In this document: positions 45,589-56,446 of the stretch, one piece after another
Layout of the letters: each line of letters starts with the position of its first letter
Numbering within the stretch: the stretch's first letter is position 1
Origin: Prunus persica
Lineage: Eukaryota > Streptophyta > Magnoliopsida > Rosales > Rosaceae
Direction of reading: 5' to 3'
Assembly (NCBI RefSeq): GCF_000346465.2
Contig: NC_034009.1
Span: 1,155,879 to 1,219,878 of the forward strand
Length of the DNA stretch: 64,000 nt
Notes under the pieces: generated by a model
Told to the model about the DNA's origin: nothing
Databases searched by the model: none
Seen by the model: the letters and a program-made list of their open reading frames with translations, nothing else
Position numbers and translations under genes: made by a program

Positions 45589-46903
45589 TGTTAGCCTTAC
45601 GATTTTTAATAGAAGCATGTTGTGCGTATCTTGATGATAATAAGTTGTTTCTTATTTATCTAATGTATTTTAATTGTGATAAGTTGTAAGGAGAAAGGTA
45701 TTCTTAAATGGATCAAAGATACTGTACACACTGGAAGACATTTAGAACACTGAGCAAGAAGTCGACACTCAAGCAAATATTTATCCAATACAAAAGAGTT
45801 AGGTTATTGTTGTAAAACTATTTGTGGATTGAACATCTAAGGCTCTTTACCTAGATTAAACTTAGTTCCTTTCATGCATTCATTCATATCATAGATGAAA
45901 AATTGTTTTATAAAATATTGGCTAAGTATGAAAAATGATTTTTCAGAATAATCATTTTCTCAAGATAATTTTTGGTAGCTTTTATTTCCTACACATCAAA
46001 TAAGAAAACATGATTTTAAGGAATTTTTATACAAAGTATATATTGACTTAATGAGCCATCATTTTTAGTCTAAATCGTATTTTGAACTAAAACTAATTTG
46101 TCATATTTTGATTTGGTGGGAATTTTCTAATATTTTTATTTGAATCCAAATGGGGGTTACTTCCTTATTTACATTGTAAACTTAAGTAAATGGAGTAATA
46201 AAAATAAATGAAAGTAAAAATATAAAAACAAATATTTCAACGGCCATTTTCCTAACGGCTCAATTATTTCCAAACGGCTATATTCCTAACGGCACAATGA
46301 TTTGCAATAACTATATTTCTGTACTTAAAAATATGTATTCAGATTTTTGGTACAAATAAGAACTCAATATATTCATCCAAGCTTACAAGCATTCATCATA
46401 CTCTGAATATCATTTTCTCTTGAGCCAATCCTGTTCAAATTCATACAAGAGTACTAGTGTTCGAATTACTTCTGTATTATCTACTCAGAAAGGAGAGTTT
46501 ACCATTGAGTGAGCTTCAATTGTATATCCCACTCAAATAGAAGAGTTTTTTGTTTCGAGAGTTATTTCATTCAAACTTGTAAAAGGGGTTGGTTTGACCC
46601 TGTAAGGTAAGAAAGGTGTCTTCCACCTTGTATCTTAGAGTGGTGTGCTCTAGCTGTGAAGGAGTGATGTGCTCTAGGAATGTAAAGATTTCAACTCCAC
46701 TTGCAAGGAGTTTTCCAACGTAGTGGATCAAACTTAAGCACTGGATGTAGGTCAGGTGGACTAACCAGTATAAATCTCTAAGTTTGAATCTCTCTTTCCC
46801 TATCTCTTTATTATTGTGCTTATCAATTTAATTATCCGCATTTAAATTTAAATTTACAATAACCTTATTCACCCCTCCTCTAAGGTTGATTCCTTGGGCA
46901 ATA
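45589..46903 (+). mobile_element. Retrotransposon LTR-like insertion in duplication copy 1
   Basis: About 1315 bases present only in copy 1, starting TGTTAGCCTTACG and ending CCTTGGGCAATA. It is flanked by TGCTT (45584-45588 and 46904-46908), the 5-bp size expected of LTR elements. The interior holds LTR-like strings (TTCCACCTTGTATCTTAG, AAGGAGTTTTCCAACG, CACCCCTCCTCTAAGG). The right terminus does not end in CA, so the exact limit is uncertain. Copy 2 preserves the empty site at about 49243-49255. Confidence 0.65.
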
Positions 46904-47106
46904 TGCTTGATTTGATTGCTAAAAGATTGAACAAACCTTGTTGGAGAAGGATTGTATCAAGGAATTAGCAAAAAAAGAGGTGATGAGAAATTCAATTCTG
47001 AGACCAAGTCACACCACAAGGAACATGTTATTTACCAAACCCCAAAGACAAAATGGAGAGTGAGAGCATGGGAGGTGCAGTTAGAACCATTTTTCTCATT
47101 TGATAT

Positions 47107-47622
47107 TGTTTGTACCATAACTGACCGAGCAACTAGCTAGGCTAGATCATTCGAGTGCCATGCTTTGAGAGGTCATCACCTTAGCCAAAGAAGCATCACC
47201 ACAAATCACAACTCTAAGCAAAGCAAGAGGAGTCCCACATCGGAAAACTACAAGAGATGGAGACTCCCCCTCACCTATAAAAGAAGACTGCTCTTTCCTT
47301 AGAAGAGGATCCGAGTCTTGGATCTAGACCCTTGGGCCTTGGACTCTCTCTTCTGGATCCATCTCTGGGCTGGGCTTCTCACTTGTTATCTTTATATTTG
47401 GGTCTAATCCCCTTGTACAAATGTAAACAAACATTATCATAATGAGAACACCCTTCTCCGTGGACGTAGCCCATCATTCGGGTGAACCACGTATATCTTG
47501 TCTTCTATATGTTTATCGTTTGCCCAAATCCTCACACACTTGGTGAAGGTCCTCACCTTCATCCATCACACCTCATCACTAAGTTGGACTCAACCTTGGC
47601 CTAACCATTTTGAGCATCAACA
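47107..47622 (+). mobile_element. Solo LTR with exact 5-bp target duplication
   Basis: 516 bases from TGTTTGTACCATAACTGACC to GAGCATCAACA, flanked on both sides by GATAT (47102-47106 and 47623-47627). The duplicated copy at about 49445-49455 has the empty target. A TATAAAAGAAG promoter-like string near 47275 and a TTCTCCGTGGACGTAG string near 47460 are typical of plant copia LTRs. Unequal recombination between the two LTRs would have removed the rest of the element. Confidence 0.9.
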
Positions 47623-47816
47623 GATATGATTCGCAAAAATATGAAAGGACAACATACATAAACCTTTGCGATTCATTATTACATCAAACTGATATATCTT
47701 GTTCTCAATATTGGCAGTACTGGTGCTAACGATTTAATAACTATCTTTGCAGAATGTTTCAGTTTACCGTTTATGCTTACCATAATGTAAATGGTTTTCT
47801 GGATTAAAATTATAAA

Positions 47817-48392
47817 TTAATTTGCGGTGAAATTGGCAGCAGCAGGAATAGATCGAGGCCAGTTCGGGCACCTTGGTGAGCCAGGAGGGTTGCAGGGGGC
47901 GCCATTGGCCATGGCACAAATACATGAATCAATTCCGCCAGCAGATTCACAGTAAAATCTGGTACGCCCAACATTCCGATAACAAGTACTACATGTCAAG
48001 GCGCACTCGTCAATGTCGGGACAACCGCCGCCAATAGTTGCTAGTGTACATTCATCGGCATTCACCATTGGCATCATTTTTCTTACTGTCCAGAAAAATA
48101 AAACAACTTAATTAAGTTAAATAATAAATTAGTATGCGACGTGTCAGGTTGTAAAATTGTGAATAAAGACCACACACATATATATATAGTTCATATAATT
48201 TTATTGGATAATAGTTCAGATTGATGCACCGACATGGCAACATTGTGACAACTGCGAAAAGAATTATTCCATTCATTCATCCATAATCATGCATCAAATG
48301 TGGGTGCAAATATACGAAAAAGAAGAACACAAACCTGAGGTGAATACAAAGAGGGCAAGAAGCAAGTAAAAGGGAGCAAAGAGCTTGGCCAT
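47817..48392 (-). CDS. Secreted cysteine-rich (defensin-like) peptide, copy 1
   Basis: Two exons: 48392-48335 (signal peptide) and 48085-47817. Together they give 108 residues. The signal peptide is MAKLFAPFYLLLALFVFTS. The mature part begins after MVNA and has ten cysteines: DECTLATIGGGC, DIDECALTCSTC, TRFYC, DSCICAMANGAPC and RCPNWP, in the style of plant DEFL peptides. Signal-peptide exon plus mature-peptide exon is the usual DEFL gene structure. A TATAAAAA box lies on the minus strand near 48492-48498. It is expected to be secreted, with roles in defence or signalling possible but not shown. The paralogue at 49579-50168 is about 85 percent similar by eye. I cannot name a precise subfamily. 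Confidence 0.75.
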
Positions 48393-48660
48393 TTTGAATG
48401 ATTGTTTTAAGACAGCAATGAGACTGCGGATTAGAAAAATAATAAGAAGAATGAAGGCAATGCTTGTCAATTGGTGTTACTTTGGTAGGTTTTTATAAGT
48501 AAACCACATGTGAGAGGATTTTCCCCATATTAATGCAAAACTAAGTAAATTAAGCAATATCTAATGAGAAGAATCCTTCACAATCTATCAGAGATATTTT
48601 ACCTATAAAAGTTTCCTATTGAGGATATAAATGGTTATTAGCCAGATAATAAGGGTAAAT

Positions 48661-49059
48661 ATTTGAATATTTACCCTTAAAAGAAAAAGGTTGGCTTATT
48701 ATTATTATTTTTTTAAACAAAGTATTTTGAGATTTAACTTGATTTTGTTTCTTTATTATCTCCAATTCTCTTTAAAGAAAAAGGTTATTGTTTGGTGATA
48801 TTAATTATCCAGAGGTCCAAACAAAAAGGTTGAAATCGTGGTTATAATTACACAAGAACCACACGGTCAATCTGCCTCCTTTTTTATATTATATTTTTCT
48901 TCTTTTGGTACACGATCCTTTGAAATCCTTGGATTTCAAATTCGAAAATTGAGTGAAAAAGTGAAGAAGAGCAAGAAACTGACCTTGTTGAACTGCGAAG
49001 GAATGGATGGTTCTGGATTTTTGCTCGCGAAGCCGGAGTCTCTTGGAAATTGTTGTACA
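48661..49059. other. Spacer between the two duplication copies
   Basis: AT-rich; a plus-strand ORF at 48838-49065 has no recognisable motif. Confidence 0.4.
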
Positions 49060-49578
49060 AAATAAAAACAACATTAAGGCAAATATATAAGGAAATTGCT
49101 TATCACGTTTTATTTGTTTAAGTGAAGGGCAAGTCTAAATTGCTGATAGACCATGTTTGATTAATTATTTAAAATTTCCAAATCAATGATTCGGAGTCAC
49201 ACATACAGATATAAATGATTGTGACCACCACTTGAGTGTTGGCAATGTTTGATTTGATTGCTAAAAGATTGAACAAACCTTGTTGGAGAAGGATTGTATC
49301 AAGGAATTAGCAAAAAAAAGAGGTGATGAGCAGTTAAATTCTAAGACCAATTGTCACACCACAAGGAACATGATGTTTACCAAACCCCAAGGAGAAAATG
49401 GAGTGTGGGGGCGGGGGAGGTGCAGCTAGAACCATTTTTCTCATTTGTATGATTCGCAAACATATGAAATACATAAACCTTTGCCATTATTCATTTATTG
49501 CATCAAACTGATATCTTGTTCTCAATCTTGGCAGTATACTATAATGTAAATGGTTTTCTGCATTAAAATTAATGTAAA

Positions 49579-50168
49579 TTAATTTGCGGTGAAATTGGCA
49601 GCAGCAGAAGTAGATCGAGGCCAGTTCGGGCACTTTGGTGGACCAATAGGGTTGCAAGGAGCACCGTCGGACATGACACAAATACATGAATCAAATGGAA
49701 TCCCTCCGCCACCAGAACGACAGTAGGATCTGACATGCCCAACATTCCGATAACAAGTAATGCATGTCATGGTGCACTCGTCCTCGTCAGGACAACCGCC
49801 GCCAATAGATGCTAGTGAACATTCATCGGCATTCACCATTGGCACCATTCTTCTTACTGTTCATAAAAATAAAATAACTTACTTAAGCTAAATAATAAAT
49901 TAATATATGACGTGTTATGTTGTAAAATTATGAATAAAAACCACATATATATAGTTCATATATAATTTTATTGGATAATAGTTCAGATTGATGCTGTGAC
50001 ATGGAAACGTTGTGACAAACTGCAGAAAGAATTATTCCATTCATTCATTCATAATCATGTTAATTAACATCAAATGTGGGTGCAAATATACAAAAAAGAA
50101 GAACACAAACCTGAGGTGAATACAAAGAGGGCGAGAAGCAAGTACAAGGGAGCAAAGAGCTTGGCCAT
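49579..50168 (-). CDS. Secreted cysteine-rich (defensin-like) peptide, copy 2
   Basis: Exons 50168-50111 and 49856-49579 encode 111 residues. Signal peptide MAKLFAPLYLLLALFVFTS, then DECSLASIGGGC, DEDECTMTCITC, VRSYC, DSCICVMSDGAPC and KCPNWP, all cysteines of copy 1 conserved. Between the fifth and sixth cysteines it has a longer Gly-rich loop (RSGGGGIPF) than copy 1 (ESAGGI). The coding changes spread over the mature peptide while the signal peptide and C-terminus (PRS..AAANFTAN) stay alike, as expected of a fast-evolving secreted peptide family. Intron position and phase are identical in the two copies. Confidence 0.75.
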
Positions 50169-50439
50169 TTTGAATGCCTGTTTCAAGACAGCAATGAGAC
50201 TCTGGATTGAAGAATAAGAAGAATGAAGGCAATGCTTGTCAATTGGTGTTACTTTGGTAGGTTGTTATAAGTAAAACCACAAGTGAGAAGATGTTCCCCG
50301 TATTAATGCAAATTAAGCAAATTAAGAAATATCTAATGAGAAGAATCCTTCACAATCTATCAGAGATATTTTACCTAAATTATCCTGTTGAGAATTAAAT
50401 GGTTATTAGCTAGATAATAAGAGTAAATACTTGCATATG

Positions 50440-51293
50440 TTCATAGAAGCCACATACGAAGAACGTGAAATGTTGGCTTATGTTTTTTTTTAACAAAGTG
50501 TTTTGTGATTTAATTGATTTTGTTTATTTGTTTGGTGATATTAATTATCCAGAGGTCCAAACAATCGTAAGTTTGAAATAAATTAAAATAACTCGAACTC
50601 CAGAGAAACCTAGCCCCTCTCTTTTTAAAAAGACTCCTAGATTCGTTTTCACTTTAAGGGGAGGAGGAAGTCATTATTCTTCATGCCTTCTCCCCTCTTT
50701 TCTTCCTCATTTTTTTCTCTTCCCTCATTTTCATAGACAAAATATTTTTCCTATTTGTATTCGTTTTGTTATGATTTTCCTCCAACCATCGCAGGTGGCC
50801 TCTCAGGGTCAGATCTGATTTCTTTATATTTGGAATAAGTCATAAATACTGTTTGGATTCTCTTTGTAGTTTTCACCTTTCCTAAGAGTTTATTTAAACA
50901 AATTGAAGCAAACGAATTGTTAGTTTTTATTTTATTTATTTATTTATTTATTTTGAGTTGTATTTTGGGCGGCCCAAATTTAACCAACACTATGGCTATG
51001 GGCCTCCTTTTTTTTTTGGGTTTTGAATTTTTTTTTGGGGGTAAATTTTGAAATTGACATAAATCTACTCCATAATTAACAAATTGCTGGTTACCACTAG
51101 TAGTCATTCCTATTTTTATGGTACCTAATTATGAGCTAGTCACATTTATTCATTTATTTATGTAGCACAAAACTAGCTAGAGCTCTCTACACACAATTAA
51201 TCAAAAAGCTCACTCTACATGAGCCTAGCCACTTCAAAACTCCAGCAAAGCATACTACTTCTGCTCTACGTACTTGAAGCCAGTTGGGATTGC
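50440..51293. other. Intergenic region and 3' flank of the vicilin gene
   Basis: No gene. 50535-50560 repeats the GATATTAATTATCCAGAGG string of 48797, the last trace of the duplication unit. The vicilin 3' flank (from about 51171) matches 45240-45320. Confidence 0.45.
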
Positions 51294-53643
51294 TTATGCC
51301 TTCTCTGTGCTGCTCCCTCTTCTCGAGGCAGGCACAAAATAAGATTGCTTCTGACTGGTCAATACTTGTTCCATCTCTTGCCCAAATGTCAGCTGCGTAG
51401 CCTCTCTCTCCATCTGCTTCATTATGTTGCCCTCTTGCCCTGCATATATTTAACAAAGCAGAGAACATATAATTTATATACACACCCAGTTAATTAAAAC
51501 AAAATGTAATTATTAAGCATATTAAGTCTGACTTGATTAATAATTTACCTGCTAAGAAGTTCCTCATGTTGTTTCCGGCATTGATTCCGAATCCTACAAT
51601 TCTCAAATTCTGGTTTTGGTTGCCGCCGTTGTTGTTGTTGTTGTTGTTTTGGGCAACAATAGACACAGGATGGCCTGCTGGGATCACAAAGACATCACCA
51701 AGTGAAAGCTTGCCACTTACCTTGCTGTACACTCCGCTCTGCTGATCTGCTTGCTCTTCTTGATACTCCATCTCTTCTTCGCTCGCTGGTATTGTGAACT
51801 TTGGGCAGGCCATTTCAAAGTATCCCATTCCATCTACCACCATCATCAAATATGTTGCTTTAGAATTGTAGTGTGGCACCATCATAGCTTCCTGCAAAAA
51901 TTTCACAGATTTTAATTCATCAAGTACACATGCATTGTCTCACTTTTTTTAATATTTTATACAAGTAATATTGGAAGAGGGAGGAGGGAAGGGATTCGAA
52001 CACAGGACCTGAGGGTGCAAGGGGAACTGTTCTTAACTGCTTGAAGTACAATCCCCTTGCAATAGCTAGTTTTTAAATTTCCCTTACTAAAACATTTGTA
52101 TATGGAATTAAATTTCTTCTGGGAATTAATGTTTTAAGTTTTGCCCTACCGGATTGATGTCAAGCATAGCGACTGAGACATTCATGTCCTGGAGCTGTTT
52201 GAACTCCTGAGGGGAAGCCTCATAGAACTTGCCATAGTTGTTGGAGTGCAGAGGTCTTTGGCTTAGCAGATTGAAATTTAAATCACTACCCATAGACCAA
52301 GGGACTAGTTTGCGCCACCATGGAGAAGCTTGTTTACTCAATGCCTCGAGTTGCTCTTTTGAGGCTCTTATGATCATGCCCTCCCGCTTCTGCTGTCCAA
52401 AGGCCTTTTCTAGCTGCTCTCTTGGGACCTGATAATCAAATTAGCAATTAGTGTAAATGAACAAATTAAAAAGAAATAAAAGGGAAATATTTAAGGAAGA
52501 AAAAAACAAACTTACATCAAAGGCAGCTTCAAGAAGGTCATTGCTGAAAACGCTGTAGTATGACTCGGTACCGTGCAAAAAACTATAGTCTGACCCGGGT
52601 TCGGGACCTTTATAACCAGCAGGGAAGAATTCCTGCAGCCAATGATCAAAGCAATTCCTAAAAAAAATCTATAAAAGTTTTTTTTCCTAGAAGAAAAGAA
52701 ATTCATTTTCACGTTTCTACGTGAAAATTTGAAGTAGGTTTTTCTAATAGCTAGCATAGAAATTCGAAATAGAAAACAAAAACAAAAATTTAATTGCCTC
52801 AAATAGGTCAGGAGTGTTGACTGGCTGAAAGAGGTGTACGAGGCTAAGATTTTCTGTGGTGTGATTGTTAATCAAGTAGGTGGTAGCCCCGGCAGGAACT
52901 CTAATTACATCTCCATTTTCAATCTTGAAGGACTGTTTCGTGTCCTTCATCACAAGAGTAAGAGTGCCTCTTCCTGTAAATTGTAATTCCAATTTAATTA
53001 AATTAAGCAAAACAAAATCGACTCAATACAATGACTACAATTTTGAAACTAGTTTCCATGTCTCACCGTTCCAAACAACAAAAATGGATTCGGCGTCGAG
53101 GTGGTAAGGGAGAACAAAAGTGCCAGGCGTAGTCTGAAGCAAGGCCGCGCGGTAGTTTTGAATTCTTCCCCGGAGCAAATGCGAGAGCCTGGCAAAGCTC
53201 CCAAGGACAAAATAGGCACCTTCTTCAGCCAAAAACCTAGGCCTCAACCCGAACTTGGGGAAATAGTAAGGGTTGGGATTAAAAGTCGGCCCCTCCTCCT
53301 CCTCCTCTTGTCCCTTCTGCTGCTCTTCAGCTTCTTTCTTCAATTGCTCGTCAAATCGCTCTCGACACTCTGTCTCGCACTGTTCGGGTTCCTCACTCGT
53401 TCCGCAGCTCTGCGAGCAATAAAAGTATTCCTCTCGAGCATCTTGAGGATGATCTTTGGATCTTAACAAGCTATGGCGGCCGCCAACGCCTCTGCAAATC
53501 GACTGCTGGCATTTCTGATTATGATAATCACTGAGGGCGTTGATCAGTGGTGTTACAGAGGAGGAGGCTAGGAAGAGAGTGGAGAGGAAGAAGAAGAAGA
53601 AAGGGAGCTTATAGCTAGCTTTGATGGTGATCTTGATCGCCAT
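51294..53643 (-). CDS. Vicilin-like 7S globulin (double cupin seed storage protein)
   Basis: Six exons (53643-53067, 52973-52798, 52632-52516, 52428-52150, 51891-51549, 51439-51294) give 545 residues. Signal peptide first (LPFFFFFLSTLFLASSSV). Next a Cys-rich, Glu-rich segment (KCQQSIC, YCSQSCG, CETEC, EEEEEGPTFNPNPY), then two cupin barrels: PYYFPKFGLRPRF, HLDAESIFVVWNG, GDVIRVPAGATTYLINN, PDLFEEFFPAGYKGPEPGSD, and in the second MMVPHYNSKATYLMMVVDG, GDVFVIPAGHPVSI. It ends with FLAGQEGNIMKQMERE. The protein accumulates in seed protein bodies as a trimer; related proteins in tree nuts are allergens. The second intron has a GC donor (GAG/GCAATT) rather than GT. The protein fits members of the 7S family carrying CxxxC motifs ahead of the cupins. 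Confidence 0.92.
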
Positions 53644-53677
53644 GTTTAGGGCTATAGTTTGTTATATCAGGTGTTTG

Positions 53678-53751
53678 TTTATAGTGAGAGGCTTTTAATA
53701 AGGCATGGCTGAGCATGCAGTGTGTACATTTGGCCGTGCACATTACATGCA
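53678..53751 (-). promoter_or_regulatory. Vicilin promoter: RY motifs and TATA-like box
   Basis: Two CATGCA/TGCATG RY elements lie at 53713-53719 and 53746-53751, the binding sites of ABI3/FUS3/LEC2 B3 regulators that drive seed storage genes. A TATA-like CTATAAA lies on the minus strand at 53678-53684. The spacing to the start codon is short, so the transcription start is uncertain. Confidence 0.55.
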
Positions 53752-54778
53752 AGGTGACCAGTGTCCTAGCCATCTCAGAAAATAAGGACGAATATATTTT
53801 GTCGGACTAATATTGTGTCTGGACCATCGGGTTAAATTTCGATTATCTTGTTTTGTTTGTTTCTTTAATTTTTTTTTTCGCTACTATTTATTTATTTATT
53901 TTGTTAAATAATTTCTGTTAATATATTTTATTTGGCTGTGGACCGTGGTTTTTTTTTATCTCCATCCTTTACTTTTTTTGTTTTGTAATTTCTTAAATAT
54001 TTCAACTATATAGATTTATTTGTATTATTAATTCTTGAAATTATAAATCAAGCAAAGTTGGAATATTTTTTATTTATTGTTTATAAAGCGGTCCAAATGA
54101 GGCATAGTATTTTAAAACATTTTTTTTTAATATGATTAATATATACAGATATCAAACTAATTTGTAAAATAGTTTGCAATCAAATTTTTTGGTAAAATGT
54201 CGGTGGCAACATCCCAAAAGTATATTGAATCAATAATACAAATATTTGTTATGATTAATTATAAATCAAGTTGTTTTCGAAAACAAAGTGTAATATTTTT
54301 TTTTGGGGGTTACATACTAGTACGTACGTTGTGTATAAAAATATAATTTATTTTGTAAAAGGGAATTTTAGTAATCATGATCAGTTTCATTCTGATTCTT
54401 GATAATTAGTAAACAAATGGAGGTTAACATCACTTTCATTCTGATTCTAGGTAGTTAGTAAACACTTCAATAGAATGTCTTGGAGTGACTCCGATTCATT
54501 CCAATTACGAAATAATAAACATGCCATAAAATATTCATCCCATCTAAATGAATATGAGAGGGATCAAATTGAGGGAAAGAGCTCTTGTATCAGTTCTAAA
54601 ATATCTCGACAATTTTATAGCTTCAAGGTTAAGTGTTTTTAGTTATTTATGCTTAATAAGTTTTACATCAAGTACCTTCATCCGACACTAAGAACAAGCA
54701 TGCAGATGCAGTACACTGAAAAATATTGTGTTACATACTTCCTATCCTATCCCAATACATATATAATTTGTGCAGATG
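53752..54778. other. AT-rich intergenic region
   Basis: No gene seen; distal promoter of the vicilin gene and 3' flank of the CNGC gene. Confidence 0.4.
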
Positions 54779-55409
54779 CTAATTGATCGGCGGTGGTATT
54801 GTTGACAAGTTATTTGAACCCACCTGTAATGTAACCCTTTTTGTTGAGGTGGTGTGACGCTTGTTATTGCGGGTCAAACGAAATTGAGGGACTAGTACTG
54901 TTTTTATTTTAGACAGTGCCATGTCCTCCTTCACCTGTTGAGATTTGTTACCCTTGTTGTTTTCCCACTGTAGTTCGTACCTGGAGACTATAGTTGCTAA
55001 GTCCTTGGCCATGAGAGCAAAGGCTTCCACTTTTGTCTGACTTTTGAGGTGTTTGGTGGAGATCGGAAGTTGGGTGATAGAGGGTGATGCCCAACTCAGA
55101 AGCTCTTCCCCATAAATCTCACCTTTCCCAAGGGGCTTGGCCACTAATAATGTCGAAATATTTGATGGGGAAGCAGCAGCTTCATCGCCGCCACCACCAG
55201 AGTAAGTCCACATAGTCCCGTCAATAATGAACAGCATGCGATCCAGTGGATCTCCCATTCGGAAAGGGAAGCTGTTCTCGTTGTACATCACTGGCTTCAG
55301 ATATTCGCACATCATTTCCAACACTTTCTTACTCATGTTTTCAAGCATGGGTACCTACACACACATTTCATTGAAAAATAATTAATCAAATCCCTTACTG
55401 ATAATGAAG

Positions 55410-55467
<58 letters not shown>

Positions 55468-55992
55468 GGTTGAGGAACATACTGTCTTAAATGCGTCCAT
55501 CCAAAGACAACGCTTTAGAGATGTTCTGGTTTTCCCGGGAAGAATAGAGTATAGGTCATTCTGGAGATCAGCATCTTTGTGTTCTTTCAGTTTTTGCTTT
55601 ACGCTTTTCATGATTTCTTTCTTTATATCATCTGGGACTTTATTTTTGGATATCCAGCTTTGTATATCTAGCTTCTTTATCTTAATTTTTTTCCTCATCT
55701 CCTCTGATTTTGTAGCTTGCATCTGCATAAAAGTCTGTCTCCCCAACAAAAACACAACATTATATATATTGGATGAACAGGGGCCCTGAATTAATTAAGC
55801 TCAAATATAAAATTATAATATAGATATAGAAATTCAGTATATACCAACCTGCACATTTCCAATCAGATATAGAAATAGCAGCAAGCCAATGACAGAAATA
55901 AGAATTGCAAACAAGTTTTCCCACACATACGTACTTGTTGTGAGATTCGTGCCGAAGTTACTGCAAATATTGTTGGAGGAATGATCACAAAA
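54779..55992 (-). pseudogene. Cyclic nucleotide-gated channel (CNGC), 3' exons only
   Basis: Three exons joined between codons: 55992-55849, 55734-55483 and 55354-54779. The first holds the end of the pore and S6 (FGTNLTTSTYVWENLFAIL, then LLLFLYLIGNVQ). The second is the C-linker start (TFMQMQATKSEEMRKKI, WISKNKVPDDIKKEIM). The third is the cyclic-nucleotide-binding domain (VPMLENMSKKVLEMMCEYLKP, FRMGDPLDRMLFIIDGTMW, GEIYGEELLSW) and the calmodulin-region tail. CNGCs are plasma-membrane Ca2+-permeable channels opened by cAMP/cGMP. The 5' exons (N-terminus, S1-S5) are not within the window: beyond 55992 lie a Copia LTR (from 56003) and a CACTA element. The acidic phosphate-binding cassette looks altered, so it may be a pseudogene or simply a gene with a very large intron. 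Confidence 0.75.
55412..55463. repeat. (GA)n microsatellite
   Basis: About 26 GA units in the intron between the last two CNGC exons; on the minus strand it reads as CT repeats next to the acceptor, where it may act as a polypyrimidine tract. Confidence 0.95.
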
Positions 55993-56002
55993 CTGAAGCA
56001 TA

Positions 56003-56275
56003 TGATGGAAATATAAAGTGAGGCAGAGAGTGTTTGTAAAACAGGGAATTATTCAAACTGATTTTTGTTAACTTCTTTCGTACTACAGCAGCCTATTACA
56101 TTGGCTATATATAATAACATTAAGACCTTTTCATAAACATACATAACTCTTGGATTAGTTCAAGAGTTGCAGACAAAACTCTAGACTTCTAAGAGATACA
56201 ACTCTTCCTAAACATAGCTCTTCTCAAGAGACACACTTCTACTTAACAACTGATACAAATGCATTATGTTTAACA
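56003..56275 (-). repeat. 3' LTR of the Copia element
   Basis: 273 bases, TG..CA, following a purine-rich tract. Its partner LTR is not in the window, so the ends are inferred from the sequence alone. Confidence 0.65.
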
Positions 56276-56446
56276 CTCCCTCTTAATGCATTTGTCCTGC
56301 GACATTTAGCTTTTCTCTGAAATAGTAGAACTTCTCTCTTGGAAGTGCTTTTGTAAAAACATATGCAATCTGCTCATCAGTACCATAGAATTTCAATTCA
56401 ATCTCTCCATCTTCAACCAATTTTCTGATAAAATGATGACGAAGTT

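Larger units (their letters stand above)
45375..50430. repeat. Tandem duplication of a block carrying the defensin-like gene
   Basis: Copy 1 spans about 45375-48660 and copy 2 about 49060-50430. Both start with ACAACATTAAGGCAAATAT, share GGAGAAGGATTGTATCAAGG and the gene, and end in CAGAGATATTTTACCTA and GATAATAAG. Copy 1 is longer because of two insertions (45589-46903 and 47107-47622) that copy 2 lacks. Confidence 0.88.

Noticed and set aside
48838..49065. 75-residue ORF between the defensin-like genes
   Set aside because: No motif, not shared by the duplicated copy.
55409..55789. 126-residue plus-strand ORF starting with Glu-Arg repeats
   Set aside because: Translation of the GA microsatellite and antisense of a CNGC exon.
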